Source of the DNA: a candidate division CSSED10-310 bacterium
GTDB lineage: Bacteria; CSSED10-310; JAFGJC01
DNA: 64,000 nucleotides
Reading direction: 5' to 3'
NCBI GenBank assembly: GCA_016927905.1
Contig: JAFGLW010000026.1
Location: forward strand, 107,586 to 171,585
Under the pieces are notes generated by a model that was not told the DNA's origin, did not search any database, and saw only the letters and a list, made by a program, of their open reading frames with translations. Shown here in pieces: positions 1 through 8,846 of this stretch. Positions within the stretch are counted from its first letter, which is position 1, and each line of letters opens with the position of its first letter. A program made the translations under genes and the position numbers.

Positions 1-1257
1 GCGTTTTTTCCCGGACCGGAGAACCATGATGGTATCGGAAGCCAGGTCATTCACGGTCAGGATGCGGGTGGGATCGGTCTCGCGGATATTGTTGATATAG
101 AACCCGCCGGAACTTACCAGCCGGCGCGCTTCGCCTTTGGACCCGCACATTCCGGATGCCACCATGGCGTTGACCACGGTCAGATCCTGTTCCAGATGTT
201 CTTTCGGGAGATTCCCGGAGGGTGTATCCGAAAAGACCCTGTTCAAAATTGAATCCGTGTAATTGCATATCGGCTCGTCTCCGAACAGGATTCGGGTCGA
301 GCCGTCGGCTGTCTGCAGTCCGGCTTCGCCATGGATAAGCCGGGTGACTTCCGAAGCCAGAATTTTCTGAGCTTCACGGGTCTGGGGTTCATCCCTCACC
401 AGAATCTCCAGCTCGGCGATTTCCTTCAAATCCAGAAAGGTGAACAGTTTTAAAAACCGGATCACATCCTTGTCGTCGGTCTGGATAAAATACTGGAACA
501 ATTCATAAGGTTTGGTCCGAATCGGATCCAGCCAGACGGCATTGCCTTCGCTTTTTCCGAATTTTCTGCCGGAGGCGGTCATCAGGAGGGGAAAAGTGAT
601 TCCATAGAGCTGTTCCCCTCCCAGGCGTCGGTTGAGGTCGATACCGGCCGTTATATTTCCCCACTGGTCCGATCCGCCTATCTGCACCTTGCAGCCATTT
701 GTTTTCCACAGATGGTGAAAATCGAAGGCCTGCAGAATCTGATAGGAGAACTCCGTATAACTGATCCCCTGATCTCTGGATTCAAGGCGCATCCGGACAG
801 ATTCCTTGGAAATCATGGTATTGACTGAAAAATGCTTTCCGATTTCTCTCAGGAAATCCAGGTAGCTGTACGGGTGGGTCCAATCGTAGTTGTTCACCAT
901 GATCGCACCGGTCTCGGTATCGTCAAAATTCAGGAAATGCTCCAGTTGACGCTGGATGGACCGTTCGTGGGACCGTATCAGATCGATTGACATCAGAGTC
1001 CGTTCCCGGTCCCTTCCGCTGGGGTCGCCGATCATGCCGGTGGCGCCTCCGATAACGGCGATGGGACGATGACCGTACCGCTGGAAATGCATCAGCCCGA
1101 TGATGGGGATCAGGTGCCCGAGATGCAGGCTGCTGTCGGAGGGATCGAAGCCGGCATAACAGGCCGTCCGCTGTTGTTCCAGCATCCGTTCCAGACCGGG
1201 ATCACTGATCTGGTGAATGAATCCCCTGTCGTTCAAATGTTCAACAAGTCCAGCCAC
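1..1257 (-). CDS. tyrS: Tyrosyl-tRNA synthetase (3' end at window edge)
   Basis: Class I aminoacyl-tRNA synthetase charging tRNA-Tyr. The translated frame carries the HIGH-type signature HLGH (about residues 45-48), the GGSDQWGN tyrosine-pocket motif (about 194-201) and the KMSKS-type loop KFGKS (232-236). A basic S4-like RNA-binding stretch follows near the C-terminus (GSKGEARRLV...). The start is a GTG at 1257 behind a strong GGGAGGTCTGAT ribosome site; the ATG two bases upstream is in another frame and stops after eight codons. The frame is still open at base 1 with 419 codons read. The family is usually about 400-425 residues, so only the last few residues and the stop lie outside. A Cys-rich micro-ORF lies just upstream on the same strand and may be co-transcribed. 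Confidence 0.96.
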   Translation of the reverse strand, partial: MAGLVEHLNDRGFIHQISDPGLERMLEQQRTACYAGFDPSDSSLHLGHLIPIIGLMHFQRYGHRPIAVIGGATGMIGDPSGRDRERTLMSIDLIRSHERSIQRQLEHFLNFDDTETGAIMVNNYDWTHPYSYLDFLREIGKHFSVNTMISKESVRMRLESRDQGISYTEFSYQILQAFDFHHLWKTNGCKVQIGGSDQWGNITAGIDLNRRLGGEQLYGITFPLLMTASGRKFGKSEGNAVWLDPIRTKPYELFQYFIQTDDKDVIRFLKLFTFLDLKEIAELEILVRDEPQTREAQKILASEVTRLIHGEAGLQTADGSTRILFGDEPICNYTDSILNRVFSDTPSGNLPKEHLEQDLTVVNAMVASGMCGSKGEARRLVSSGGFYINNIRETDPTRILTVNDLASDTIMVLRSGKKR

Positions 1258-1324
1258 ATCAGACCTCCCATGCAAATTCGGTTAATCTCAATCGGACCGC
1301 CCGGTCATCTGAGTATAGACTCTT

Positions 1325-1519
1325 TTAGCCGATTCGGTTAACGCCGTCAAATGGGAAAACACCCGGTATGTGATTGCACCAGATCGCGGTGGGACAGCCT
1401 ATACACGAACCGCAACAGATGATCTCCACCCAGGTCGCCTGCAAGGATCGATCAGCCCGGTGCCCCGCCGGTCCGGCGGATCGTGAAACCGTTCCACCAT
1501 GTCGATTCATCTTTCTCAT
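1325..1519 (-). CDS. Small Cys-rich protein (64 aa), unknown
   Basis: I do not recognise this small protein. It starts with ATG at 1519, seven bases after a near-perfect GGGGAGGT ribosome site, which is the main reason to believe it is expressed. The middle holds a dense cysteine cluster, CCGSCIGCPTAIWC, giving five cysteines in 14 residues. This resembles redox-active or metal-binding motifs such as the CC-x-C-x-x-C of oxidoreductase-like small proteins. The N-terminal third is basic and low-complexity; there is no signal peptide or membrane span. It lies 67 bases upstream of tyrS on the same strand and diverges from the HAD gene. Metal or disulfide chemistry is inference; the gene call rests on the ribosome site and the motif. 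Confidence 0.5.
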   Translation of the reverse strand: MRKMNRHGGTVSRSAGPAGHRADRSLQATWVEIICCGSCIGCPTAIWCNHIPGVFPFDGVNRIG

Positions 1520-1639
1520 TCAATCAACCTCCCCGCCGGATGTTCACCCGGCCGGTTCATTCCAGATGCAGGAAATATTCCAGTCCCGGGATACCTCTCG
1601 AACCTTAATTTTGCTATATTTTTCAACCGGGACAGGGGA

Positions 1640-2353
1640 ATGAAACAGATGCAGGAGCGGTTGGTTCTGTTTGATGTGGACGGGACGCTGACCGGGCGGA
1701 AGAATTCGGCTGCCTCTCTCAAGCAGATCGTGTTTTCCCGGTGTATCGAAACCGTATACGGTATTCCGGAGATCAATTACATGAACTATCCGGTTTACGG
1801 GCAGACCGATCGGGGGATTCTGTATCTGGTTTTATCCCGGGAGGGGCTGGACAGAGAATCAATTGTGAGCCGGGAACTGGATTTCGTGAAACTGTTGTCG
1901 GAGCAGTATGGGCGGATGGCGGCATCGGGACATCCTGAATATCATGCGTTGCCCGGGGTCCGGAGCGCCCTGGAAGTTCTGAATGCGTATCCTCATGGGC
2001 TGGCAACCGGCAATCTGGAACTGATTGCGCGGCATAAATTGCTGCAGGCCGGTCTGGATGGGTTCTTTTCGTTCGGAGGATTCGGAGAGGACGGTATTGA
2101 TCGGGCCGGCATCATCCGGGCGGCAATCGAGAAATCGGGGGTGTTCCCGGGAGCCGATATCGTCCTGTTTGGCGACACTCCAAACGATATCATCTCCGGC
2201 CGGGCGGCCGGATGCCGGGTGGGTGCGGTCTGCACCGGCGTGCATTCCCGGTCGGATCTGGAGCCTCATTTGTCCTCCCGGGATCAGGTGTTCGAAAGTT
2301 TTGAATTCCTTGCGGAGATTCTGGAGTTTATCGGAGATCTTCAGACTGCTTGA
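1640..2353 (+). CDS. HAD-superfamily phosphatase, phosphoglycolate-phosphatase-like
   Basis: Haloacid-dehalogenase hydrolase of about 237 residues, the usual size for phosphoglycolate-phosphatase-type members. Motif I is FDVDGTL (nucleophile Asp12, acid/base Asp14), motif II is the Thr in ATGNLE, and motif IV is GDTPNDI with the Mg-binding acidic pair. An all-helical cap is implied by the insert between motifs I and II. The substrate cannot be read from sequence; a small sugar or glycolate phosphate is the family norm. I take ATG 1640 (MKQMQERL), but ATG 1649 sits at a better distance from the weak AGGGG site. The open frame extends further upstream without a plausible start. It diverges from the micro-ORF/tyrS pair and converges with the dehydrogenase downstream. 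Confidence 0.85.
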   Translation: MKQMQERLVLFDVDGTLTGRKNSAASLKQIVFSRCIETVYGIPEINYMNYPVYGQTDRGILYLVLSREGLDRESIVSRELDFVKLLSEQYGRMAASGHPEYHALPGVRSALEVLNAYPHGLATGNLELIARHKLLQAGLDGFFSFGGFGEDGIDRAGIIRAAIEKSGVFPGADIVLFGDTPNDIISGRAAGCRVGAVCTGVHSRSDLEPHLSSRDQVFESFEFLAEILEFIGDLQTA

Positions 2354-2431
2354 AAGGTTCCCGCCCGACCGATCTGGATCGCCCGGTTCATGACATCGTT
2401 GTTCATCGATATCCACATGGAATACGGCGGG

Positions 2432-3421
2432 TCAGGGGATCAGTACGATCTTCCCGATCTGCCGGTTGGATTCCATGAAACGGTGGGCGTCGGCGACTTC
2501 ATCCAACGGGAATGTTCTGGCGATTTCCGGCAGAAATTCACCGGAATCGATACCGTTCTGAATATAATTTTTTCCTTCGGTCAAAACAGACGGATCGGTA
2601 ACGGCGGAGAATATCAAAAAACCGCTCAGAGATGCATTCCGGCTCATGAGCAATCTGGGTGAAAACGACAGGGGGGAGGAATCCAGAGAACTGTATATGA
2701 CCGCTTTTCCGCGTGGTCCGAGGGCTTTCAACAGCTCCTCGAATCGGCTTCCGCCGACGGGGTCGAGTATCACCTGAACACCTTTGCCTTCGGTCAGGTT
2801 CAGCAGTCGCCGCGTGATGTTTCCCGCGCCCGAGTCAAGCACTTCATCCGCGCCCAGCAGTTTGAGCTGGTCCAGTTTGTCCGGATTCCGGGTTGCTGCG
2901 ATGCTTCGATAACCCTCCTTTCGGCAGATCTGCAGAAGTGGGATCCCGACGCTGGATGCCGCGGCGTTGATGAAAATCGGATCGCCGGGAGCCGGGTCGG
3001 CGGTCAGCTTGAGCAATCCCCAGGCTGTGAAGTAGCCCATTCCGATGGCTGCGCCGGCCGTGTCGTCGAGGTGGATCGGCAGCCGGATGAGTCCCTCTGC
3101 GGGAACACAGATGAAATCCGCATAGGTTCCCTGTAAGGTGGCGTTGAATGTTCCCGGGATCACCGCCACCCGTTCGCCGACCTCAAACAGTTTGACCTCG
3201 GCACCGATCGCATCGATTCGGCCCGAAGCCTCGAATCCAATCCGGACCGGAGGGGGTTTGGGAAGCGGATAATTTCCGCTCCGCACCATCAGTTCCGCCC
3301 GGTTCAATCCGATTGCGGCGACGCGTAACCGGACTTCGTCCGGAGCGGGTAGAGGAATCGGAACGGTGTCGATGATCATTGATTCCGGACCGCCGAATTG
3401 ATGGATGATGACTGCGCGCAT
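2432..3421 (-). CDS. NADPH:quinone-oxidoreductase-like dehydrogenase (MDR, zinc-free type)
   Basis: Medium-chain dehydrogenase/reductase of about 329 residues. The protein opens MRAVIIHQFGGPE, typical of quinone-oxidoreductase (QOR) and enoyl-reductase subfamilies. It has the substrate-domain motif GLNRAELMVRSGNYP and a Rossmann site near AAASSVGIPLLQICR. The structural-zinc cysteine cluster of alcohol dehydrogenases is absent, which favours a zinc-free NADPH-dependent reductase of quinones or enones. The start is ATG 3421, matching the family N-terminus; an upstream in-frame extension to 3619 would overlap the start of thrC and is not conserved-looking. The gene diverges from thrC across about 180 bases. 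The substrate is unknown. Confidence 0.85.
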   Translation of the reverse strand: MRAVIIHQFGGPESMIIDTVPIPLPAPDEVRLRVAAIGLNRAELMVRSGNYPLPKPPPVRIGFEASGRIDAIGAEVKLFEVGERVAVIPGTFNATLQGTYADFICVPAEGLIRLPIHLDDTAGAAIGMGYFTAWGLLKLTADPAPGDPIFINAAASSVGIPLLQICRKEGYRSIAATRNPDKLDQLKLLGADEVLDSGAGNITRRLLNLTEGKGVQVILDPVGGSRFEELLKALGPRGKAVIYSSLDSSPLSFSPRLLMSRNASLSGFLIFSAVTDPSVLTEGKNYIQNGIDSGEFLPEIARTFPLDEVADAHRFMESNRQIGKIVLIP

Positions 3422-3525
3422 GATCTGGCCATTTCCCGGATCGGGTCGGGAACAATTTCCGAACGATTCCATCATATCAGTTTGACCGGTTCGGTTCCAA
3501 TCGCGGGTATGGCGGAGGATGAGCA

Positions 3526-3555
3526 TTGCCCTTTCCAATGGGAATGTGGTGTAAT
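3526..3555 (+). promoter_or_regulatory. Candidate sigma70-type promoter for the thrC run
   Basis: TTGCCC at 3526-3531 and TGTAAT at 3550-3555 are separated by 18 bases, about 50 bases before the thrC start. Both boxes are imperfect. This is the only good pair I see in the divergent gap, so it is tentative. Confidence 0.3.
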
Positions 3556-3605
3556 AAACATCTGCATATGAGAGCAGAACCAATTTTTCAGTTTCGGGAG
3601 GCGAT

Positions 3606-4964
3606 ATGAGCGGCAACATGTATTACAGCACAAACCATGCATCACCGGATGTTTCATTGAGTGAAGCGTTGCTGACCGGACAGGCTCCGGATAAAGGTCT
3701 TTATATGCCCCGCAGTATCCCTCGGATCGGTCCGGAAGAGATTGCAGATCTCTCGGACAAGACCTATTCCGAAGTCGCCCGGGTCATTCTGGGGAAGTAT
3801 GTCCTGGACACCTTCAGTGAGGACGAACTCAACCGGCTGTGTGAAGATGCCTATGATTATGAAGTTCCCCTGGAACATGTTGCCGGGAGACGTTATGTCA
3901 TGCGGCTGGATCGCGGACCGACGGCTTCGTTCAAGGATTTTGCCGCTCGGATGATGGGTCGGATGATCGGGTCGCTGATGCAGCTGGAAGAGCGGACGCT
4001 GGTCATCTTGACGGCGACTTCCGGCGATACCGGCAGTGCCATTGCTCATGCATTTTTCCGTATTCCCAACATCAAGGTCATGGTTCTGTTTCCTCCGGAT
4101 GAAGTCAGCAACCGGCAGAGAAAACAGATGACCACTCTGGGAGACAATGTTTCCACCGTTGCAGTGGACGGCAAATTCGACGACTGCCAGGCACTGGTGA
4201 AACGGGCATTCGCCGACCCGGATCTCAAATCAGTCCGCCTGTCATCTGCCAACTCCATCAATATCGGACGCCTGCTGCCGCAGATCGTTTATTATTTCTA
4301 TGCCACATCTCGCCTGGCGGGGCCGGGTGAACCGGTGGTGTTTTCGGTTCCGTCCGGTAATTTCGGTGACATGATGGGATGCCTTCTGGCTCAGCGCATG
4401 GGTTTGCCGCTGCGAAAACTGATCATTGCGACCAATGCCAACAACGAAGTTCCGGTATTCATGACGACGGGTCGGTATGAAAAAATCGTACCATCCAGGG
4501 TTTGCATTTCCAACGCCATGAATGTCGGGCATCCGAGCAATTTCGCAAGGGTTATCGATCTGTTTGGCGGACACATGGATGAACAGGGTATTATCCATCG
4601 AAAGCCGGATCTGGATCGCATGCGGAAGCTGTTATGGGCGACCAGTGTCGACGATGACCGGACCCGGGAAGCGATTCGGTCGGCCTGGACGCGGTACCGC
4701 CTTCTGCTGGAACCCCACGGTGCGGTGGGATGGCGGGGTCTGGAGGACTATATTGAATCGGAAGGGGAACCAAAATGTACGATGATTTCGGTTGAAACTG
4801 CGCATCCGGCGAAGTTCCCCGAGGAGATACAATCTCTGCTGTCCATCACACCCGATATTCCTCCCAGCATGGATGGCCTGGAAGACAAATCCGAGGAATA
4901 TCTCCGGATGCCGGTGGACTATGAGACTTTCAAGAAACTGATACTGGAAAGGTACGGTCGATGA
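3606..4964 (+). CDS. thrC: Threonine synthase
   Basis: PLP enzyme converting O-phosphohomoserine to threonine. The Schiff-base lysine is Lys110 in GPTASFKDFAARMMGR, and the phosphate-binding stretch is ATSGDTGSAIAHAF. The N-terminal YYSTN...SLSEALLTGQAPDKGLYMP region and the 452-residue length fit the long (fungal/E. coli-type) threonine synthase class. Start ATG 3606 follows GGGAGGCGAT. The stop overlaps the next gene's start by four bases (ATGA), so the phosphohomoserine supplier is probably translated by coupling. The upstream dehydrogenase is divergent and not part of this operon. Confidence 0.95.
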   Translation: MSGNMYYSTNHASPDVSLSEALLTGQAPDKGLYMPRSIPRIGPEEIADLSDKTYSEVARVILGKYVLDTFSEDELNRLCEDAYDYEVPLEHVAGRRYVMRLDRGPTASFKDFAARMMGRMIGSLMQLEERTLVILTATSGDTGSAIAHAFFRIPNIKVMVLFPPDEVSNRQRKQMTTLGDNVSTVAVDGKFDDCQALVKRAFADPDLKSVRLSSANSINIGRLLPQIVYYFYATSRLAGPGEPVVFSVPSGNFGDMMGCLLAQRMGLPLRKLIIATNANNEVPVFMTTGRYEKIVPSRVCISNAMNVGHPSNFARVIDLFGGHMDEQGIIHRKPDLDRMRKLLWATSVDDDRTREAIRSAWTRYRLLLEPHGAVGWRGLEDYIESEGEPKCTMISVETAHPAKFPEEIQSLLSITPDIPPSMDGLEDKSEEYLRMPVDYETFKKLILERYGR

Positions 4965-6175
4965 AGTACATTGTCATTCTGGGAGACGGCATGGCGGATT
5001 ATCCCGTCGCGGAGCTTCAGGGCAAAACACCGCTGATGACGGCAAATAAACCCACCATGGACTGGATTGCCAGACACGGCCGGTGCGGCGTGCTCCAGAC
5101 CATCGAACCGGACATGCCCACCGGCTCGGCTGTCGCCAATCTGGCTGTTCTGGGGTATGATCCCCGCGAAACTTTTCAGGGACGCGGTGTTCTGGAGGCT
5201 GCGAGTCTGGGTGTTGAACTGGCCGATGATGACATGGCCATGCGTGTCAATCTGATCTGCACGGAGAATGGTGCCATCCGCAGTCATTCGGCCGGACATA
5301 TTTCCAATGAGGAAGCGAGTGTCCTGATAAAATCTCTGGCGGAATACTTTCACGATCGACCGGTGCGGTTGTATCAGGGATTGAGTTACCGGCATCTTCT
5401 TGTTGTTCCCAAAGGGGATCCGAGACTCAAATGTGCCCCGCCGCATGATCACGTGGGACGTCCGGTCGGGGAACTGATGGTCAGACCGCTGGTGCCGGAA
5501 GCGGCCGATACGGCCGGGTTGCTGAACGGCGTGATCGAAGATTCCGGGCAGATTTTAAGCGCCCACCCGGTGAACCGCAAACGTATCGAAGCCGGGAAAC
5601 AACCGGCCAATTTGCTCTGGCCCTGGTCTCCCGGACGGAAACCGGCCATGAAGACCTTCCAGGAACGATTCGGTATCCGGGGCGCGGCCATATCCGCAGT
5701 GGATCTGATCAAGGGGCTGGCCATCTATGCGGGTATGGATGTCATTGATGTCGAAGGCGCTACAGGTCTGTTCGATACGAATTTTGAAGGCAAAGCCGAT
5801 GCTTGTCTGGAAGCCCTGAAAGATCATGATTTTGTCTATGTGCATGTTGAAGCGGCCGATGAAGCGGGTCATGACCGCAATCTTCAGCTCAAGATCCAGT
5901 GCATCGAAGATCTGGACCGGCGTCTGATCCGGCGGATCATGAACGGGCTGCAACAGCGGAAAATGGAAGCAGTCGTGGCGGTCCTGCCCGATCATCCCAC
6001 TCCGGTTGCCCTGGGTTCGCATGTCCGCGACCCGGTACCCGTCGCAATTTATTTTCCGGGCAAGTCCCCTGATGATGTGGTCAGGTTTGATGAAGTCAGT
6101 GTGAAAAGCGGCTGTTTGGGTTTCATGAAACAGGCCGAATTCATTGAAACGGTGTTCGGGCGCCGAATGCCTTGA
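4961..6175 (+). CDS. Phosphoglycerate-mutase-fold protein, probable homoserine kinase
   Basis: A 404-residue member of the archaeal-type cofactor-independent phosphoglycerate mutase family (alkaline-phosphatase fold). It opens with the metal-binding MKYIVILGDGMADYP, has the nucleophile-region PTGSAVANLAVLGYD, and VHVEAADEAGHDRN for the second metal set, with PDHPTPV near the C-terminus. Bacterial members of this family lying next to threonine-pathway genes have long been annotated as a proposed homoserine kinase replacing ThrB. Here the start overlaps thrC by four bases and no ordinary GHMP homoserine kinase is visible, so that role is the better inference. A plain 2,3-phosphoglycerate mutase role cannot be excluded from sequence alone. 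Confidence 0.85.
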   Translation: MKYIVILGDGMADYPVAELQGKTPLMTANKPTMDWIARHGRCGVLQTIEPDMPTGSAVANLAVLGYDPRETFQGRGVLEAASLGVELADDDMAMRVNLICTENGAIRSHSAGHISNEEASVLIKSLAEYFHDRPVRLYQGLSYRHLLVVPKGDPRLKCAPPHDHVGRPVGELMVRPLVPEAADTAGLLNGVIEDSGQILSAHPVNRKRIEAGKQPANLLWPWSPGRKPAMKTFQERFGIRGAAISAVDLIKGLAIYAGMDVIDVEGATGLFDTNFEGKADACLEALKDHDFVYVHVEAADEAGHDRNLQLKIQCIEDLDRRLIRRIMNGLQQRKMEAVVAVLPDHPTPVALGSHVRDPVPVAIYFPGKSPDDVVRFDEVSVKSGCLGFMKQAEFIETVFGRRMP

Positions 6176-6192
6176 TCCGGGAGGAGGAAACG

Positions 6193-7458
6193 GTGGAAGA
6201 TCTCAGGAAAAAACTGACGATTCCAGCTTCGCGACTGGAGATTATCAATCGCTATATTCAAGATCCCGACAACACACTGGTGAACCGGTTCTTGGAAGTA
6301 ATCGAGAAATATGGGGGAGTCGATGAAATCGAGCGGAAAGCGGCAACCGCATCCGCGCTGAACAGCCAACTGAAGCGGCTGAGGGAAATGAACTCCCCGT
6401 TTCTCAAGGACATCGAATGGCTCCAGAACCAGGCGGCTGGAGGCAAATTCATATCCATGCAGGATTACCGCAGGAAAATTCTGGGGTCTCAAGCCGATCG
6501 CATATCATACGATGAGACTTTCGCGGTAACCCTGGAAATCAGCGCATGTCAGTATTTCGAGTATTTCGTCGCGCAGACGAAACGGGCGATTGAATATGGA
6601 GAACTCATGCCGGGCCGGTTTATCCGCGTCCGGAAAATGAAGGAACAGGAACAGAACAGCGGGGAGATCATTGCGTTCGGCGCTGCCATGAACATCATCG
6701 GCGCAACGTATGTCGAAACCATGGATACCAAGGGCACCGACGGATCCAATGTACATCTGGGTGGTCCCGACACGATCACCGGGTATTTCGGAGGTGTCGG
6801 TGAACCCAACGGTCATGCCTTGAAATGGCTGGATGAATTTCTTTATTACTACACCAATTACGGTGTCCGTCAGGTACTGAACATCAATCCCGGCACCGTC
6901 ATGCTCGGATACTGGCTGCGGAAGATCGGAGTCAAGAACGAATTCAAAATCTCGGTTTACATGGGAAACGACAATCCTTATGCCGCGTTCTGGACCTTGA
7001 TGGCCGCAAAACTGTTCAGTGACGACGGTGGCGGGACATCGCTGATCGGCTTCAATTTCTCCAATTCCGTCGATAACGAAACCATCGAAATTTCCGCCGA
7101 ATGCCGGAAAGCGCTGGAACTGGAAGATCTGGTCCGGTTCGAACATCATATCATCGAGACCTGGAAATCCATTGTGATCCAGCCATATGACCGCCGGGAC
7201 GAACTGCTCTATATCGCCGATCACGTGAAAAACATCAGCGCGAAGCACGAAGGTGGAAACATCGAGACGGAGCAGACCCGGAAACATCCTTCAGACATCC
7301 TGGATTATTTCCGGGACAAACAGGAAATCATCGATTCGGGTGACTGGGATGCACTCCTGATCAACTATCTGGATAAACATCAATCCGTCAAATCAACCGC
7401 GGATGCGCTGATCAAATCCGGATGCTCCGTGATCGCGGCCAGGAATCTGCATAAATAG
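6193..7458 (+). CDS. Unrecognised 421-residue soluble protein in the thr/cobalamin run
   Basis: I do not recognise the family. The start is GTG 6193, five bases after GGGAGGAGG; a TTG upstream at 6172 would lie in front of that site. The product is soluble, with no signal peptide and no Cys cluster. The N-terminal about 120 residues look helical and charged. The rest reads like an alternating alpha/beta enzyme with Gly/Asn/Asp-rich loops (NINPGTVMLGYWLRK, VYMGNDNPYAAFWTLMAAK, DGGGTSLIGFNFSNS) and several conserved-looking His (FEHHIIETW). It lies 17 bases after the homoserine-kinase-like gene and before a DUF1015 gene. Amino-acid or central metabolism is suggested by context only. No B12-binding DxHxxG or radical-SAM motif is visible. 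Confidence 0.75.
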   Translation: MEDLRKKLTIPASRLEIINRYIQDPDNTLVNRFLEVIEKYGGVDEIERKAATASALNSQLKRLREMNSPFLKDIEWLQNQAAGGKFISMQDYRRKILGSQADRISYDETFAVTLEISACQYFEYFVAQTKRAIEYGELMPGRFIRVRKMKEQEQNSGEIIAFGAAMNIIGATYVETMDTKGTDGSNVHLGGPDTITGYFGGVGEPNGHALKWLDEFLYYYTNYGVRQVLNINPGTVMLGYWLRKIGVKNEFKISVYMGNDNPYAAFWTLMAAKLFSDDGGGTSLIGFNFSNSVDNETIEISAECRKALELEDLVRFEHHIIETWKSIVIQPYDRRDELLYIADHVKNISAKHEGGNIETEQTRKHPSDILDYFRDKQEIIDSGDWDALLINYLDKHQSVKSTADALIKSGCSVIAARNLHK

Positions 7459-7515
7459 ACCACTCAGAACCGGCCGGAACCGGTTCATCTCAATCTGAAC
7501 CGAGGAGGTTTCATC

Positions 7516-8757
7516 ATGGCGAGAGTGCAGCCGTTTCGCGCATACCGGCCGGCACCCGGCCTGGAATCACAGATCGCTTCCCCGCCGTATGATGTGCTGG
7601 ATTCCCGGGAAGCCCGTAAACTGGCGGCGGGAAATCCCAAATCATTTCTGCATGTCATCAAACCCGAAATCGATCTCCCGGAAGATATCGATCCCCATGA
7701 TGACCGGGTCTATGAAACGGGAAGGGCAAACCTGCAGCGGTTCATCCGGTCGGGATATCTGATCCGGGAGCCCGCACCCTCGCTGTATATTTACCGGCAG
7801 ACGATGAATCAGCATGTTCAGACGGGATTGGTTGGGGGAGCCAGCGTCCTGGAATACGAGACCGACCGGATAAAAAAACACGAATTTACCCGGAAAGACA
7901 AGGAAGATGACCGGACCCGTCACGTGGAAACCGTCAACGCCAACACGGGCCCGGTATTTCTCACCTATCGCGCCCTGGATCGGATTGATTCGAAGATGTC
8001 GGAGATTGCGGGAAACCGGCCGACTTACGATTTCACCGCCTCCGACGGTGTTCGGCATACGGTCTGGGTCGTATCCCGGCCGGAGGATATCCGTGAATTG
8101 AGCGTCCTTGTGGAAGATATCCCGCTGCTTTATGTCGCGGACGGGCATCATCGCAGCGCATCGGCAGCCAGGGTGGGGAAAACACGGAGAGAGCGGGATC
8201 CTGAGCCCACGGGTGAAAAAGTCTATGACTTTTTCCTGGCGGTGCTGTTTCCTCACAACCAGCTTCGAATCATGGATTACAACCGGGTCGTGAAAGATCT
8301 GAACCACCTGACGGAAATGGAATATCTCGATCGGGTGTCCGCACGTTTCAACATCGTTCGGACCGATCAGCCCGTTCCTCCGGAGGCCGGAACCTTCGGG
8401 ATGTTTCTATCGGGCAGCTGGTACCGTTTGACGGTAAAACCCGGCACCCGGTTCCAGACTGATCCGGTGGGCAACCTGGACGTTTCAATTCTTCAATCGA
8501 ATCTTCTGGGGCCGATCCTGGGCATCGGCGATCCGCGAACCGACAAACGGATCGATTTCGTCGGCGGGATCCGCGGAATCAAAGAACTGGAACGACGGGT
8601 CCGGGAAGGAGATGCCGTCGCGTTTGCACTTCATCCGACTTCCATCGAACAATTGATGTCAATCGCGGATGCCGGAACAGTCATGCCGCCCAAGTCAACC
8701 TGGTTCGAGCCGAAACTGAGATCCGGTCTGGTCGTCAGGTCACTGGAGGATATCTGA
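7516..8757 (+). CDS. DUF1015 family protein
   Basis: About 413 residues matching the DUF1015/COG4198 family from end to end. It opens MARVQPFRAYRP with ASPPYDVLDSREAR nearby, has the middle KKHEFTRKDKEDDRTRH block, and the hallmark LLYVADGHHRSASAAR. The family is widespread in anaerobes and archaea and is often found near serine or threonine biosynthesis genes. It is structurally related to ParB/Srx-like folds, and some relatives are thought to be amino-acid kinases. Which reaction this copy performs cannot be read from sequence. Start ATG 7516 has GAGGAGG upstream. It is co-directional with the thr genes and probably in one transcript with them. Confidence 0.88.
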   Translation: MARVQPFRAYRPAPGLESQIASPPYDVLDSREARKLAAGNPKSFLHVIKPEIDLPEDIDPHDDRVYETGRANLQRFIRSGYLIREPAPSLYIYRQTMNQHVQTGLVGGASVLEYETDRIKKHEFTRKDKEDDRTRHVETVNANTGPVFLTYRALDRIDSKMSEIAGNRPTYDFTASDGVRHTVWVVSRPEDIRELSVLVEDIPLLYVADGHHRSASAARVGKTRRERDPEPTGEKVYDFFLAVLFPHNQLRIMDYNRVVKDLNHLTEMEYLDRVSARFNIVRTDQPVPPEAGTFGMFLSGSWYRLTVKPGTRFQTDPVGNLDVSILQSNLLGPILGIGDPRTDKRIDFVGGIRGIKELERRVREGDAVAFALHPTSIEQLMSIADAGTVMPPKSTWFEPKLRSGLVVRSLEDI

Positions 8758-8846
8758 TTCGAAGAGTCCGGATGGGGGCAGATGAAACGGTTCAATTCCG
8801 GGACGGGTACCGAATTGCCGGAAGACATTTCGAGAGGTGAACTGGC

